Shown here: positions 1 to 8,188 of the stretch, piece after piece
Layout of the letters: each line of letters begins with the position of its first letter
How positions within the stretch are numbered: position 1 is the stretch's first letter
Assembly: GCA_900550165.1 (NCBI GenBank)
Contig: URQY01000001.1
Location: 62,001-126,000 of the forward strand
Reading direction: 5' to 3'
Source: an uncultured Eubacteriales bacterium
Lineage (GTDB): Bacteria > Bacillota > Clostridia > Oscillospirales > Oscillospiraceae
Length of the DNA: 64,000 bases
Notes under the pieces: model-generated
Seen by the model: the letters and a program-made list of their open reading frames with translations, nothing else
Databases searched by the model: none
What the model was told of the DNA's origin: nothing
Translations under genes and position numbers: made by a program

Positions 1-174
1 CAGTGGCGCCGGGAGAATGGGCGCTACATACCGAACCCGAGCACATGGCTCAACGGCGGCTACTGGGACAACGAGGAGGTGAACGAAGGTGCAGAAAATC
101 AGCGAGATCCTGAACAGCCAGACAGCTCCGGCCGAGACTGGGGCAAGGGCTTCAAGCCGGCCGACGACGAGTGA
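1..174 (+). CDS. C-terminal fragment of phage replisome organiser / DnaD-like protein
   Basis: Frame 1 is open from the first base to a TGA at 172-174. The residues (RRENGRYIPNPSTWLNGGYW early on) match the tail end typical of phage replication-initiation/DnaD-like proteins that precede a DnaC-type helicase loader. Only 57 residues are visible; the N-terminal domains lie outside the window. It overlaps the next gene by 86 bases, which suggests translational coupling. The family call rests on this short motif and on position. Confidence 0.6.
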   Translation, partial: QWRRENGRYIPNPSTWLNGGYWDNEEVNEGAENQRDPEQPDSSGRDWGKGFKPADDE

Positions 175-1054
175 CGCCGGTAACTGGATCTGGAGCAACG
201 ACGAGCGCCTCGCCGGCCGTCCCGGAGTACCTGAGCCCGTCCCCTGCGAGTTCTGCGGCGCCCTGCGCTACCACAAGGGCATCCCGCTCGGCAACCGCAT
301 CCTCTGGCCTCCCTACGGAGCCGAGCGATGCACCTGCCCCGAGGCCGTGGCTGCCTATGAGAAGGTGAAGGCAGAGCGCGAAGCTGCTGAGGCCGCAGCC
401 GCCAAGGCTGAGGAGGAGAAGAAAATGCGGGATCGCATCAAGCGCATCGTCGGCGAGTCAGGCATGGGCGACCGTTTCCTGCGGCGCACCTTCTCCACCT
501 TCCAACTCACCGACGACAACAAGCGAGCAGCGGCAGCCGCCCGGCGCTATGCCGAAGGCTTCGACGCCATGCTGCCGCAGCCCGGCCGTCAGGAACCCGG
601 CCGCAACGGTCTGTTTATCGCGGGCCCGCCGGGCACCGGCAAGACCCACCTCGCCGCTGCCATCGCCAACCACCTGATCGCGCAAGGCAAGCCGGTCATC
701 TGCATGACGATGATCGACCTGCTGGAGCGCATCAAGCGCACCTACTCCACGACCGGCGGCAGCGAGAGCGACGTCCTGAAGATCTACAAGACCGTCCCAC
801 TCCTCGTGATCGACGACATCGGCAAGGAGCCGCCGACCGAGTGGGCGATCTCCACGGTCTACAACATCATCAACGGCCGCTATGAGGCATACCTGCCGAC
901 CATAGTGACCACCAACTACGACACCGAGGCCCTGATCGACCGCATGACGCCGCGAGAAAGCCACGACAGCATGACGGCCCGGGCCACCATCGACCGGCTC
1001 ATGGAAATGTGCAGGGGCATCACCCTCACCGGCCAGAGCTGGCGCTCACGATAG
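89..1054 (+). CDS. DnaC-like helicase loader / IstB-like ATPase
   Basis: 321 residues from a GTG start preceded by a strong GAGGAGG-type site. An N-terminal Cys cluster (CEFCG, later CTC) looks zinc-binding. It is followed by a charged helical linker and an AAA+ core with Walker A GPPGTGKTH at about 178-186 and Walker B-like LLVIDDIG. This is the phage helicase-loader arrangement: load the replicative helicase at the phage origin, directly after a DnaD-like initiator. The same fold occurs in IstB transposition helpers, but no IstA neighbour is seen, so a replication role is preferred. Confidence 0.85.
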   Translation: MQKISEILNSQTAPAETGARASSRPTTSDAGNWIWSNDERLAGRPGVPEPVPCEFCGALRYHKGIPLGNRILWPPYGAERCTCPEAVAAYEKVKAEREAAEAAAAKAEEEKKMRDRIKRIVGESGMGDRFLRRTFSTFQLTDDNKRAAAAARRYAEGFDAMLPQPGRQEPGRNGLFIAGPPGTGKTHLAAAIANHLIAQGKPVICMTMIDLLERIKRTYSTTGGSESDVLKIYKTVPLLVIDDIGKEPPTEWAISTVYNIINGRYEAYLPTIVTTNYDTEALIDRMTPRESHDSMTARATIDRLMEMCRGITLTGQSWRSR

Positions 1055-1064
1055 GAGGAACAAC

Positions 1065-1595
1065 ATGAAAAAGGTTTACATCTGCTCCCCGTGCCGCGGG
1101 GACTACGAGAACAACATCCAGCGCGCCAAGGAATACAGCCGCGCGGCTGTGGAGAAGGGCGTCATCCCCGTCACCCCGCACATCTATCTCACGCAGTTCA
1201 TGGACGACAACGTCCCCGAGGAGCGTGAGCTGGCCCTGAAGATCGGCAGCGAGCTGGTGCTCGGCTGCTCCGAGCTGTGGGCCTTCGGTATTGACCACCC
1301 TTCGGCCGGTATGGCTGCGGAGATCGAGCTCGCCACGGCACACGGCATCCCCGTCCGCAACGGCTTCGAGGCCATCAGCGAGCTGAAGCCGGACGAGGAG
1401 CTGGAAAACAGCGAGGAGGACAAGCCGGACATCGGCAGCGTCACGTTGCACCTGCCCGCCTTCAGGGCGATGGCCGTCTGCAACCAGCACCTCGACCACG
1501 GCCCCATCAGCATCGAGCTGGATGGCAGCGTCATCCTCGAGCTCGCCGACCGCCTGATCTCCGATCCGGGCGTCCACATCGAGATCGGAGGCTGA
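1065..1595 (+). CDS. DUF4406-like protein (nucleoside deoxyribosyltransferase-like fold)
   Basis: 176 residues with a good AGGAGG site just upstream. The N-terminal part (KKVYICSPCRGD, later PVTPHIYLTQFMDD, then SAGMAAEIELA) resembles DUF4406/nucleoside 2-deoxyribosyltransferase-like proteins common in phages; the C-terminal third has no recognisable motif. The family has a Rossmann-like fold and may act on nucleotides, but the activity of this branch is unknown to me. It sits between helicase loader and RecU in the DNA-metabolism operon. Confidence 0.7.
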   Translation: MKKVYICSPCRGDYENNIQRAKEYSRAAVEKGVIPVTPHIYLTQFMDDNVPEERELALKIGSELVLGCSELWAFGIDHPSAGMAAEIELATAHGIPVRNGFEAISELKPDEELENSEEDKPDIGSVTLHLPAFRAMAVCNQHLDHGPISIELDGSVILELADRLISDPGVHIEIGG

Positions 1596-1600
1596 ACGCC

Positions 1601-2218
1601 GTGACGAAGTACGACCCGAGAAAGAACGCGGAGGGCTACAACGACCCGACGCCATACGCAGCCGAAAAACACATGATGGCGCAGATCCGCGGCAAGCAGG
1701 CCAGAGTCGCCGGCGGCTACTTCGAGAATATCATCTCGGCCTCGTGCGACTACTACCTCAGCCGCGGCCTCGCCAAGATCGAAAAGACGCCGGAGCCCAT
1801 GAAGCCCCTCGGCGCCAAGAACCGCAAGGGCCAGTTCCTCGCCTGCTATACCAAGCAGGCCCAGCCGGACTATGGCGGCACCCTGAAGGGCGGCCGGAGC
1901 ATCTACTTCGAGGCCAAGCACACCGACGACGAGCGCATCGAGCAGCGCCGGCTCACTCAAGAGCAGCAGGACGACCTCGAGGCCCATCACAACCTCGGCG
2001 CCATCGCCTTCGTGCTCGTCTCCGTGAGCCTGACGGACTTCTACCGCGTGCCGTGGCCCGTCTGGCGCGATATGGCCGAGATCTACGGCCGCAAGTACAT
2101 GACGCACGCAGAGCTCTCCCGCTACGAAGTACCGGCGACGGCCGGCTTCATCAAGTTCCTGCACGGCATCGAGTCGGAAGTGCTCGGAAAGGAGGACGCC
2201 CATGATCCCACTCCCTGA
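1601..2218 (+). CDS. RecU-like Holliday junction resolvase
   Basis: 205 residues from a GTG start. The pattern of an N-terminal GGYFEN.I segment, YYLSRGLAKIEKTPEP, then QPDYGG and YFEAKHT followed by a Q-rich helix and GAIAFVLVSVS matches the RecU/PD-(D/E)XK resolvase family, with the acidic residue and EAK as the nuclease core. Phage RecU proteins resolve branched replication or recombination intermediates before packaging. It overlaps the next gene by 17 bases. Confidence 0.82.
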   Translation: MTKYDPRKNAEGYNDPTPYAAEKHMMAQIRGKQARVAGGYFENIISASCDYYLSRGLAKIEKTPEPMKPLGAKNRKGQFLACYTKQAQPDYGGTLKGGRSIYFEAKHTDDERIEQRRLTQEQQDDLEAHHNLGAIAFVLVSVSLTDFYRVPWPVWRDMAEIYGRKYMTHAELSRYEVPATAGFIKFLHGIESEVLGKEDAHDPTP

Positions 2219-2846
2219 CAAGAAGTACAGCATCATCTACGCCGATCCTCCGTGGAGCTATCAGAACCGCGGCACCAGAGCGGCAGCCTCCAAGCATTAC
2301 GACACCATGACCATCGAGGACATCAAGCGCATGGGCGTCGGAGCTGCGGGGGGGGGTATTGCTAACGAGGATTGCGTGCTTTTCATGTGGGCGACCTTCC
2401 CCATGCTCCGCGAGGCCCTCGACGTGATCGAGGCGTGGGGCTTCAGCTACAAGACCGTCGCCTTCAACTGGGTAAAGCAGAACAGAAACGGCACCGGCAT
2501 CTTCATGGGGCTCGGAAACTGGACGCGCAGCAACTCAGAGATCTGCCTGCTGGCGACCAAGGGCAAGCCCAAACGCATCAGCGGCAGCGTCCGCAGCATC
2601 GTCCTCTCCCCGCTCCAGCAGCACAGCAGAAAGCCGGCCGAAATCCGCGACAGGATCGTCGAGCTGATGGGAGACCTGCCCCGTATCGAGCTTTTCGCCC
2701 GAGAGGCTGCCCCGGGATGGGACGTGTGGGGCAACGAAGCGCCGACACCTGAAGTCAAGGACGCGCCAGTCGACAGCGTCGAGCTGGCCGGAAAGGAGGA
2801 AACACATGAACCAGACAACCAAAGAGACCCGGCGCCGCAGCTATGA
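2202..2846 (+). CDS. MT-A70 family adenine-N6 DNA methyltransferase
   Basis: 214 residues. The catalytic DPPW lies at residues 15-18 (YSIIYADPPWSY). Later motifs are VLFMWATFPM, TRSNSEICLLATKGKP and SRKPAEIRDRI, as in the MT-A70 phage methylases. It probably modifies adenines in phage DNA to avoid host restriction. A run of nine Gs (2348-2356) lies inside the coding region in a glycine-rich insertion between the DPPW and MWA motifs; a one-base change in that run would shift the frame. The gene overlaps both neighbours. Confidence 0.87.
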   Translation: MIPLPDKKYSIIYADPPWSYQNRGTRAAASKHYDTMTIEDIKRMGVGAAGGGIANEDCVLFMWATFPMLREALDVIEAWGFSYKTVAFNWVKQNRNGTGIFMGLGNWTRSNSEICLLATKGKPKRISGSVRSIVLSPLQQHSRKPAEIRDRIVELMGDLPRIELFAREAAPGWDVWGNEAPTPEVKDAPVDSVELAGKEETHEPDNQRDPAPQL

Positions 2847-3174
2847 CGCCGTACTCCCCAAGCGGGCCGCCCGCTGCCGCCTGATCCTCGAGACCCTCGG
2901 CAACCGTGAGCTCACGGCCAGCGAGATCACCGAGGAGCTCGTCGCAGCCGGCCGGATCCCGTACTTCAACCGCAACTACGTCGCCCCGCGGCTCACAGAG
3001 CTGAAGGAGATCGGGATCCTCACGACGGTCGGCCGCCGTAAGGCCACCCGCTCGGACGCCACCGAGGCCGTGTGGGCCAGAGCGGAGCCTTCAGGCCCCA
3101 CGGGCCAGACGGCCGCAGCCTACGCAGACAACCCGACCGAGGCTGAGCAGATGACGCTCGGATCGGCCACCTGA
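2806..3174 (+). CDS. Winged-helix DNA-binding protein
   Basis: 122 residues, overlapping the methylase by 41 bases with its own GGAGG site. The middle (ILETLG, LTASEITEELVAAGRI, NRNYVAPRLTELKEIGILTTVGRRKA) reads as a winged helix with a recognition helix and a basic wing. The C-terminus is low-complexity. Its position in the replication operon suggests a DNA-binding or regulatory role; no specific family is recognised. Confidence 0.6.
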   Translation: MNQTTKETRRRSYDAVLPKRAARCRLILETLGNRELTASEITEELVAAGRIPYFNRNYVAPRLTELKEIGILTTVGRRKATRSDATEAVWARAEPSGPTGQTAAAYADNPTEAEQMTLGSAT

Positions 3175-3192
3175 AAAGAAAGGAGAAACCCC

Positions 3193-3564
3193 ATGAACGA
3201 ACAGAACCAGCGCGACAGCATCATGTCGATGGCCCGCGGCGCCTTCGAGGAGCGCGTCGACTATGAGATGGACAAGGTGATCCAGAACATCCTCGACCCC
3301 AACACAAAGGCCACGGCCAAGCGCAAGATCACCCTCACCATCGAGCTGACCCCGGACGACGAGCGCCGCACCATCGGCGTCTCCGTGACGGCCAAGTCTA
3401 CGCTCGCAGCCACCAACCCCGTCGCCACGGCCCTCTATGTCACCTCTGACGGCAACGGCGAGCTCGTCGTCGCCGAGATGGTGCCGCAGGTGCCCGGCCA
3501 AATGAACATGGACGGCACGCAGCAGGAGGCCCCGAAGCTCATGAAGCTCGTCCAGCACGGATAA
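3193..3564 (+). CDS. Conserved phage protein, of the kind often named replication terminator protein
   Basis: 123 residues with an AAAGGAG site. The N-terminus (SMARGAFEERVDYEMDKVI) and the DPNTKATAKRKITLTIELTP segment resemble a small phage family that databases label replication terminator protein. That name does not, to my knowledge, reflect a demonstrated function here. Mostly beta-strand prone with no catalytic motif. It sits in the middle of the DNA-metabolism operon. Confidence 0.55.
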   Translation: MNEQNQRDSIMSMARGAFEERVDYEMDKVIQNILDPNTKATAKRKITLTIELTPDDERRTIGVSVTAKSTLAATNPVATALYVTSDGNGELVVAEMVPQVPGQMNMDGTQQEAPKLMKLVQHG

Positions 3565-3597
3565 ACACCCACAACACAGAACAAGGAGGACAACACA

Positions 3598-4311
3598 ATG
3601 CTCGCAAAAATGATCGACAAAATCGTCAGCCTGAAGGAGACCAAGATCTTCGAGATTGACGGCCAGACCTACGCCGACGCATCACTCACCCGCATCCCGC
3701 CGCACGTCGACCGCCCTGACTGCATCAGCGTCAGCGGACTCGATAGCATCTGCAAGCTGATCCGCACCGAGCTCGAGAAGGTCGGCACGACCATCATGGT
3801 GCAGGTCAAGAGCAACGACACCGTCGAGGCGATGACCACCTATCTGAGCGACTTCTCCCGCAACACGCTCTACCGCGCCAAGGCTGACGCCCCGGGCTTG
3901 CGCACCGGCTTCAGAGGACGCGAGGTAGCTCTGATCGAGCTGCGGAGCCTCTGCATCCCCAACGAGGGCACGGCCTACCTGCTCGACCTGCTGGGCCGCA
4001 TGACCAACGAGAACAGCGTCAGCACCAACGACAACGGCGTCACGCAGACCGTCGAGGCACGTCAGGGCGTCGCCCTCAACGCGATGGTCGAAATCAAGCC
4101 CTGCGTTATGCTGCGGCCGTTCCGCACCTTCCTCGAGGTGGAGCAGCCCGAGAGTGAGTTCCTGCTGCGCGTGGATCCCGACGAGGGGATCGGCTTCTTC
4201 GAGGCTGACGGCGGCATCTGGAAACTCGAGGCCAAGAAGAACATCGCCGACTATTTCCTGAAGAACATGGGCGATCTGATCGACGCCGGCAAGGTCGTCG
4301 TCATGCAGTAA
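3598..4311 (+). CDS. Phage protein of unknown function
   Basis: 237 residues behind a strong AAGGAGG site. No catalytic or binding motif is recognised. The sequence opens with MLAKMIDKIVSLKETKIFEIDGQ, has an even mix of predicted helix and strand, and contains no membrane segment or Cys cluster. The preceding gene is 33 bases upstream; a hairpin and T-run follow the stop directly, so it probably closes a sub-operon. The context suggests a role in phage DNA metabolism, but that is only position. Confidence 0.65.
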   Translation: MLAKMIDKIVSLKETKIFEIDGQTYADASLTRIPPHVDRPDCISVSGLDSICKLIRTELEKVGTTIMVQVKSNDTVEAMTTYLSDFSRNTLYRAKADAPGLRTGFRGREVALIELRSLCIPNEGTAYLLDLLGRMTNENSVSTNDNGVTQTVEARQGVALNAMVEIKPCVMLRPFRTFLEVEQPESEFLLRVDPDEGIGFFEADGGIWKLEAKKNIADYFLKNMGDLIDAGKVVVMQ

Positions 4312-4318
4312 ATGGAGC

Positions 4319-4350
4319 GCCGGGCGGGCTCCGGCCCGCTCGGCTTTTCT
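4319..4350 (+). terminator. Hairpin with T-run after the 3598-4311 gene
   Basis: A 10-bp GC-rich stem (4319-4328 with 4335-4344, one G-T pair) with a six-base loop is followed by TTTT. An ATG at 4312 runs through this hairpin in the frame of the next gene, but it has no ribosome site, so the next gene more likely starts at 4366. Confidence 0.6.
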
Positions 4351-4365
4351 GAAAGGAGCAGCACC

Positions 4366-5142
4366 GTGAAAGAATACGAAACCCTCACCCGTGAGAAGGT
4401 CGACGTCGTGCCCTTCGGCTGCGGTATGCCGGAGACCCACCTGATGCAGGACTGGAGCGACAAGATGCTCGACCTGATCCTGAACGGGCCAACCATCAAC
4501 GGCATCAAGAAGGACGAAGTGCGGGCCATGCTGCGCGAGACCTACACGGCCCTGAAGCAGTACGAGAAGATCGGCCCGATGGCCTCGCCCTTCATCAACG
4601 ACCCGACGGCCATCGTGGCCCGGGCCTTCTCTGAGCTCTACCCCGGCGTCGAGTACGTCGTGCAGTACGTCCCCGACCTGCGGGACGAGACCAACGGCAC
4701 CGCATACGGCCTGACCATCTTTCCCGACGACGGCAGCACGCCGATTGTCTGCATCTCGGCCGAGGCGCCCATCAGCGCCGCCCCTGAGCTGCTGGCGCAC
4801 GAGCTGGCCCACGTCGCCACCCCGGAGGACACAGAGCACGGCGAGAGCTGGAGCGCAGCGTCGGAGGCCATATTCAAGAAGTACAACGAGCTCCTCGGCA
4901 CCATGATCCCCGACGAGCCTGAGCCCATCCTCTCGCCCCACCAGCCCGGAGACGGCGGGATCCTCACCATGCCGCTGCGCGATAACGTCCCGGAGCCTCC
5001 GACGGACGACTGGCAGCCCACCACCTGCCCCGTCTGTGGCGCTGAGTGCTGGCAGACAGACACGGCCCGCCGGATCCTCGCACTGGAGCCCGACGTCCGA
5101 ACCGCCTGCACAGCCTGCGCGCTGAAGGGGCTCGGAAAATAA
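4366..5142 (+). CDS. SprT-like zinc metallopeptidase with C-terminal zinc ribbon
   Basis: 258 residues from GTG 4366, chosen because GAAAGGAGC lies nine bases upstream while the ATG at 4312 lies in a hairpin. HELAH at 145-149 is followed by EHGESW, the HExxH plus distal His layout of SprT-like peptidases. The C-terminus carries CPVCGAECW and a later CTAC, a probable zinc ribbon. SprT/Spartan proteins act on DNA-bound proteins, which would fit a replication operon, but the substrate here is unknown. Confidence 0.72.
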   Translation: MKEYETLTREKVDVVPFGCGMPETHLMQDWSDKMLDLILNGPTINGIKKDEVRAMLRETYTALKQYEKIGPMASPFINDPTAIVARAFSELYPGVEYVVQYVPDLRDETNGTAYGLTIFPDDGSTPIVCISAEAPISAAPELLAHELAHVATPEDTEHGESWSAASEAIFKKYNELLGTMIPDEPEPILSPHQPGDGGILTMPLRDNVPEPPTDDWQPTTCPVCGAECWQTDTARRILALEPDVRTACTACALKGLGK

Positions 5143-5157
5143 TACTGGAGGTAATAC

Positions 5158-5376
5158 ATGAACAACGAAAGAAACAACACGACGGCCGGCGGGATCGGCT
5201 TCTGCGGCCTTCTCGCCGTCGCCTTCATCGTCCTGAAGCTCACCGGCGTCATCAACTGGAGCTGGCTGTGGGTACTGGCCCCGATCTGGATCCCGACCGC
5301 CATCTCCCTCGCCATCATCGTGATCGTGCTCGTGGCCATACTGGTCAGAGAGCTGACGAAGGGAGGCCGCCCGTGA
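5158..5376 (+). CDS. Small two-helix membrane protein
   Basis: 72 residues with a TGGAGG site. Two hydrophobic stretches (GGIGFCGLLAVAFIVLKLTG and LWVLAPIWIPTAISLAI onward) are separated by a short loop, with a basic C-terminus (RELTKGGRP). No family is recognised. It overlaps the next gene at TGATG, so the two are probably translationally coupled. Confidence 0.6.
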   Translation: MNNERNNTTAGGIGFCGLLAVAFIVLKLTGVINWSWLWVLAPIWIPTAISLAIIVIVLVAILVRELTKGGRP

Positions 5377-5738
5377 TGACCACGGAGGAACGCCGGGCCC
5401 TGCTGGATCGTGCGATCACGACCTACGGCGCGCCAGCACAAATGGACATGGCCGTCGAGGAGATGGCCGAGCTGACCAAAGCCCTCTGCAAAATCAAACG
5501 GGCACAGGCTGGCTGCGAAGTGACCGCAGCGATCGGCAACGTGATCGAGGAGATGGCCGACGTCCAGATCATGCTCGACCAGCTCCGCATCATCTTCCAC
5601 CGATCCACCGAGGAGGTCGAGGAGGCGAAACTGGAACGGCTGAAAAACCGTCTTGACGGCCGAAACAACTGGCGGGACTCCAGCCTCCACAAGTGGATTG
5701 AAAATCAATTCTCAGCAGGAGGTGACGGCCATGAATAA
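5376..5738 (+). CDS. MazG-like nucleotide pyrophosphohydrolase
   Basis: 120 residues starting at ATG 5376 (site GGGAGG). The motif VEEMAELTKALCKIKR followed by IGNVIEEMADVQIMLDQL is the ExxE...ExxD metal-binding pattern of the all-alpha NTP pyrophosphohydrolases. Phage MazG-like enzymes hydrolyse NTPs or dNTPs, and may tune nucleotide pools or alarmones. It overlaps the next gene by eight bases. Confidence 0.78.
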   Translation: MTTEERRALLDRAITTYGAPAQMDMAVEEMAELTKALCKIKRAQAGCEVTAAIGNVIEEMADVQIMLDQLRIIFHRSTEEVEEAKLERLKNRLDGRNNWRDSSLHKWIENQFSAGGDGHE

Positions 5739-7458
5739 ACCACAGCCGCAGACCGGCCCCGAGATCGAGGAGTACAGCACCACGGCCACGCCGAAGGCAT
5801 ACGCCGGCAGCGTCCCCGTGTTCTGTGCGCACGACGCCATCGTCCCGCTGAAGGATCTGCGGCCTAATCCCAAAAACCCCAACCAGCACCCGCCGGAGCA
5901 GATCAAGCTCCTCGCCTCTATCATCAGAGCGACGGGCTGGCGCGCCCCGATCACCGTCAGCAAGCGCAGCGGGCTCGTCACCAAGGGCCACGGCCGCCTC
6001 ATGGCCGCACAGCTCGACGACCTGACCGACGCCCCGGTCGACTATCAGGACTACGCAAGCGAGGCCGAGGAGCTGGCCGATCTGACGGCAGACAACCGCA
6101 TCGCGGAGCTCGCCACCACTGACAACAAGATGCTCGCCGAGGTTTTCGCCGACATCGACACCGGCGAGATCCCGTTCATGCTCAGCGGCTACACCGAGGA
6201 CGAGTATGGCGATCTCGTCACCGCTCTATCTGAGGCCCTGCACGATGACGGGGCAGAACAAGAGGACGGAGACACCGAACCCGAAATGCCGCCAGAGGAA
6301 CCGTTTACTGAACCCGGCGATCTCTGGCTACTGGGTAGCCATCGGCTTTACTGCGGCGACAGTCTGAAGATAGCTGACGTTCAGAAGGCAACCGACGGGC
6401 AACGCGCCGACCTCGTATTCACTGATCCACCATACGGCATGGGAAAAGAGAGCGACGGCGTCCAGAACGACAACCAGAGCCAGAACGATCTCCTCGAGTT
6501 CAACAAGAAGTGGATCGCGCTCAGCTTCTCGATCCTGAAGGAAAACGGGAGCTGGTACTGCTGGGGCATTGACGAGCCGCTCATGGATATTTACGCCTTT
6601 ATCCTTCGACCGATGATCGCAGCGAACCAGATCACATTCAGAAACTACATCACATGGGCGAAGCACTCAGCCTTCGGCGTCAACAGTGAGCTCATGCGGA
6701 GCTACCCACGGGAAACCGAGAAATGCCTCTTTGTCATGTGCGGCGTCGAAGGCTTCAACAATAACAAAGACCATTTCAATGACGCATACGAGGCGATCCT
6801 CGATTACATGATCGGAGAGGCTCAGAAAGTCGGTCTCAAGGCCAAGCAACTCACGGAGATCACAGGCGTTCAAATGTGGGGGCACTGGTTTAGCAAATCG
6901 CAGTTCACGCCAATACCGGAGTGGCACTACAAAAAGCTCCAGCAGGCATTTAAGGGCCGAGCCTTCAGCCTGCCACACGATCAAGTGATGAAGCTGCGCA
7001 ATAAGCCGTCCGAGGCATACCAGAACATGAAGGCAGAAGCGATGGAGCTGCGCGCCTTCTTCGACAACACCCACAACGACAGCGACGAGCACGACATAAT
7101 GACCGATGTGTGGCGTTTCCCGATCACAAACACAGCGGAAAGAGACGACGCAGGCGGCCACGCAACACCAAAGCCGATCGCGCTGTGCGAGCGGGCCATT
7201 CTGAGCAGCAGCCGGCCGGGCGAGCTCGTGGTCGACTTCTTCGGCGGCTCAGGCTCGACGCTCATAGCCTGCGAGAACACCGGGCGAACCTGCGCCATGA
7301 TCGAGCTCGAACCGAAATGGTGCGACGTGATCGTGCGGCGCTACATCAAAACCACTGGAGACAATAACGTGCGCTGCGTCCGTCAAGGCCGAGAGCTACC
7401 GCGCGAGGAGATCGCCGCGATCTTCGAGCCTGACGAGGAAGGAGGTGAGCAGGAGTGA
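5731..7458 (+). CDS. ParB-like nuclease domain fused to DNA methyltransferase
   Basis: 575 residues from ATG 5731 behind AGGAGGTGACGG. Residues about 30-160 form a ParB/Srx-like domain (PLKDLRPNPKNPN, then GWRAPITVSKR, VTKGHGRLMAAQ). A linker rich in acidic residues leads to a methyltransferase with DPPY at 232-235 and DFFGGSGST from residue 502. The catalytic motif precedes the AdoMet motif, as in the beta class (N6A or N4C). This fusion is common in phages and probably protects phage DNA; the recognition site is unknown. No partner restriction enzyme is seen. Confidence 0.88.
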   Translation: MNKPQPQTGPEIEEYSTTATPKAYAGSVPVFCAHDAIVPLKDLRPNPKNPNQHPPEQIKLLASIIRATGWRAPITVSKRSGLVTKGHGRLMAAQLDDLTDAPVDYQDYASEAEELADLTADNRIAELATTDNKMLAEVFADIDTGEIPFMLSGYTEDEYGDLVTALSEALHDDGAEQEDGDTEPEMPPEEPFTEPGDLWLLGSHRLYCGDSLKIADVQKATDGQRADLVFTDPPYGMGKESDGVQNDNQSQNDLLEFNKKWIALSFSILKENGSWYCWGIDEPLMDIYAFILRPMIAANQITFRNYITWAKHSAFGVNSELMRSYPRETEKCLFVMCGVEGFNNNKDHFNDAYEAILDYMIGEAQKVGLKAKQLTEITGVQMWGHWFSKSQFTPIPEWHYKKLQQAFKGRAFSLPHDQVMKLRNKPSEAYQNMKAEAMELRAFFDNTHNDSDEHDIMTDVWRFPITNTAERDDAGGHATPKPIALCERAILSSSRPGELVVDFFGGSGSTLIACENTGRTCAMIELEPKWCDVIVRRYIKTTGDNNVRCVRQGRELPREEIAAIFEPDEEGGEQE

Positions 7459-7470
7459 CGCCCTGACATA

Positions 7471-7968
7471 ATGAGCGAGAAGCCGATCACACAGCGGATC
7501 AAGGACAGGCTCGCGGCCTACACCGCCATGCTGAGGGACATCGACAACCAGCTCGAACGCCTCGACCGCATGGAGATGACGATGGCCTCACCGCCCGGCC
7601 CTGATCTGACAGGTATGCCACGCGGATCCGGCACACCATCCGACCGCACCGGCATGATGGTGGAGCGGAAAATGGAGCTCGAGGAACAGATCGACCGGCT
7701 CAAGGCTGAGGAGAAGCAGGAGCGCAACGCCATCGAGGGCCTGATCCTCCAGCTCTCCGACCCCGACGAGCGCGCCGTCATTCAGCTGCGCTACTTCGAC
7801 CGGGCTGACTGGGAGAGCACCTGCGGCGTCCTGTTCGGTGATCGGCGGGACTACGTCGACAGAGTGGACGCCTACCAGAACAGGACATACAAGATCCACG
7901 GCCGCGCCCTGCTCAACCTCGCCGCCGTGCTGGACGAGCTGGAGCCCCTGCCTGATCTGCGGCAGTAA
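7471..7968 (+). CDS. ArpU/RinA-type late transcription regulator
   Basis: 165 residues. A coiled-coil N-terminal half (IDNQLERLDRMEM, MVERKMELEEQIDRLKAEEKQ) is followed by a sigma-70 region-4-like segment (LSDPDERAVIQLRYFDRADW...ALLNLAAV). This pattern and the place at the end of the early operon, just before packaging genes, match the ArpU/RinA/DUF1492 activators that turn on phage late genes. The A-rich repeats and promoter just downstream are plausible targets. Confidence 0.72.
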   Translation: MSEKPITQRIKDRLAAYTAMLRDIDNQLERLDRMEMTMASPPGPDLTGMPRGSGTPSDRTGMMVERKMELEEQIDRLKAEEKQERNAIEGLILQLSDPDERAVIQLRYFDRADWESTCGVLFGDRRDYVDRVDAYQNRTYKIHGRALLNLAAVLDELEPLPDLRQ

Positions 7969-8034
7969 AACGCAGTAAAAGGAACAAAAGGGAAGTAAAA
8001 GGAATTGAAAAGCAGTAGCGACCCGTGCTATTCT
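7969..8034 (+). promoter_or_regulatory. Putative late promoter with A-rich repeats upstream
   Basis: TTGAAA (8005-8010) and TATTCT (8029-8034) are separated by 18 bases. Upstream are repeated AGTAAAA-type units (GCAGTAAAA, GCAGTAAAAGG, GGAAGTAAAAGG). These could bind the ArpU/RinA-like regulator encoded immediately before. Assignment is by sequence pattern and location only. Confidence 0.45.
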
Positions 8035-8125
8035 ATATCCTGCAAAAGACCGCCGGACACACGGGCAACGCCGTGACAATTCCGAGCGGCTGACCAGAGG
8101 AAAACCAAATAACAACCGACGGCAA

Positions 8126-8164
8126 GAGGCCGACGGGCGAACCAACGCCCGCCGGTCTCTTTTT
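8126..8164 (+). terminator. Hairpin and T-run upstream of the 8189 gene
   Basis: A 14-bp stem (8126-8139 pairing with 8146-8159, two G-T pairs) with a six-base loop runs into TTTTT. It lies between the putative late promoter and the first late gene, so it may terminate early transcripts or act as an anti-termination point. Confidence 0.6.
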
Positions 8165-8188
8165 GCGTATAGGAAGGAGGCGACGGCC

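Noticed and set aside
4312..4365. ATG 4312 as start of the SprT-like gene
   Set aside because: The 54 bases to GTG 4366 are a terminator-like hairpin; the ribosome site is before 4366.
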